This document shows, piece by piece, positions 42,042-42,231 of a stretch of DNA of 42,231 nt; the first letter of the stretch is position 1; every line of letters starts with the position of its first letter. The DNA is taken from the NCBI GenBank assembly GCA_001940825.1, contig MSGT01000070.1, forward strand, positions 1-42,231, given 5' to 3'. The position numbers and the translations under genes were made by a program. The DNA comes from Sphaerochaeta sp. Phil3. Lineage in GTDB: Bacteria > Spirochaetota > Spirochaetia > Sphaerochaetales > Sphaerochaetaceae. The notes below the pieces were generated by a model. The model did no database searches and was not told the DNA's origin. It saw only the letters and a program-made list of their open reading frames with translations.

Positions 42042-42231
42042 GCGTGCCGAGAGGTACGACAGACAAAGTTCTTTACATTGTTAACGAAGGAAAGAGATAT
42101 CATGGAAGCTATGAGGGCTTCCTAGTCAATTCGAACGAACTGAGAAAGTAGATACGATCAGGGTTCGTGGTCATGTCCGAGAGGACATGGAGTTGAAGGA
42201 TATGGAGATTGAAGTCATCCGGTCTTCGGAC
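42042..42231 (+). ncRNA. Structured untranslated leader, probably of an rRNA operon (runs off the window)
   Basis: No coding frame is supported. AGTTCTTTACATTG (about 42067-42080) resembles the boxA antitermination signal of rRNA leaders. Two stems have GAGA tetraloops: CGTGCC/GGTACG (42043-42058) and CATGTCC/GGACATG (42172-42189). A third stem is GGAAGC/GCTTCC (42104-42122). The 16S start is not reached, so the rRNA identity is inferred from promoter strength, boxA and folding. Confidence 0.55.

Overview
The window looks like the chromosome of a spirochaete, probably Treponema-like, at about half GC by eye. The main clues are secreted binding proteins whose signal peptides end in the style LFAGGASEE, a fused aroD-aroE gene, an XPB-type helicase with a partner gene, two different EF-G proteins, a YerC/TrpR-like regulator, and tRNA genes without an encoded CCA end. 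This is inference from family content; the window contains no 16S gene.

Layout. 1-3.1 kb: a beta-helix surface lipoprotein facing the bifunctional shikimate-pathway gene aroDE. 3.2-5.3 kb: an ABC-F protein. 5.3-11 kb: a compact minus-strand operon (small membrane protein, aroK, aroC, XPB-like helicase, and a protein sharing a domain with the helicase N-terminus). 11-12.7 kb: dgt facing nrdR, both in dNTP control. 13.1-14.5 kb: an ACT-domain protein overlapping a YhhQ/VUT transporter. 14.5-19.8 kb: an inositol-monophosphatase-family enzyme, then mfd and trmB. 19.8-21.1 kb: an AAA_14/DUF4143 ATPase behind a 23-bp triple repeat and an apparently leaderless promoter. 21.2-29.9 kb: an AraC-type regulator divergent from an import and degradation operon (ATPase, permease, binding protein, second permease, GH3 glycosidase, HAD hydrolase). 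30-34.3 kb: an unusual class II EF-G followed by a canonical EF-G. 34.4-36.6 kb: a zinc/cadmium-type P-type ATPase with a palindromic operator on its promoter. 36.8-38.5 kb: a secreted protein, a tiny lipoprotein, a 9-bp repeat array, and tRNA-Lys and tRNA-Glu. 38.5-41.9 kb: a ComM-like ATPase, then an amino-acid ABC binding protein and permease ending in a TrpR-like regulator. 41.9-42.2 kb: a very strong promoter with an A-tract upstream element and a structured leader of rRNA-operon style, cut off by the window end.

How the genes work together. aroDE, aroK and aroC supply four activities of the shikimate pathway (steps 3, 4, 5 and 7) from two loci. The GH3 operon reads as a complete inducible system: uptake of a glycoside, probably containing N-acetylhexosamine, then cytoplasmic cleavage and perhaps dephosphorylation. 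The TrpR-like gene probably controls its own uptake operon through a palindrome that fills the promoter spacer. mfd and the XPB helicase pair are the DNA-repair or transcription-linked elements.

Gene-free stretches are few but unusual. Four carry short-period repeats: 9 bp at 12.85 kb, 12 bp at 15.6 kb, 23 bp at 19.8 kb, and 9 bp again in the opposite orientation at 38.1 kb. I saw no insertion sequence, phage gene, CRISPR array or clear replication origin.
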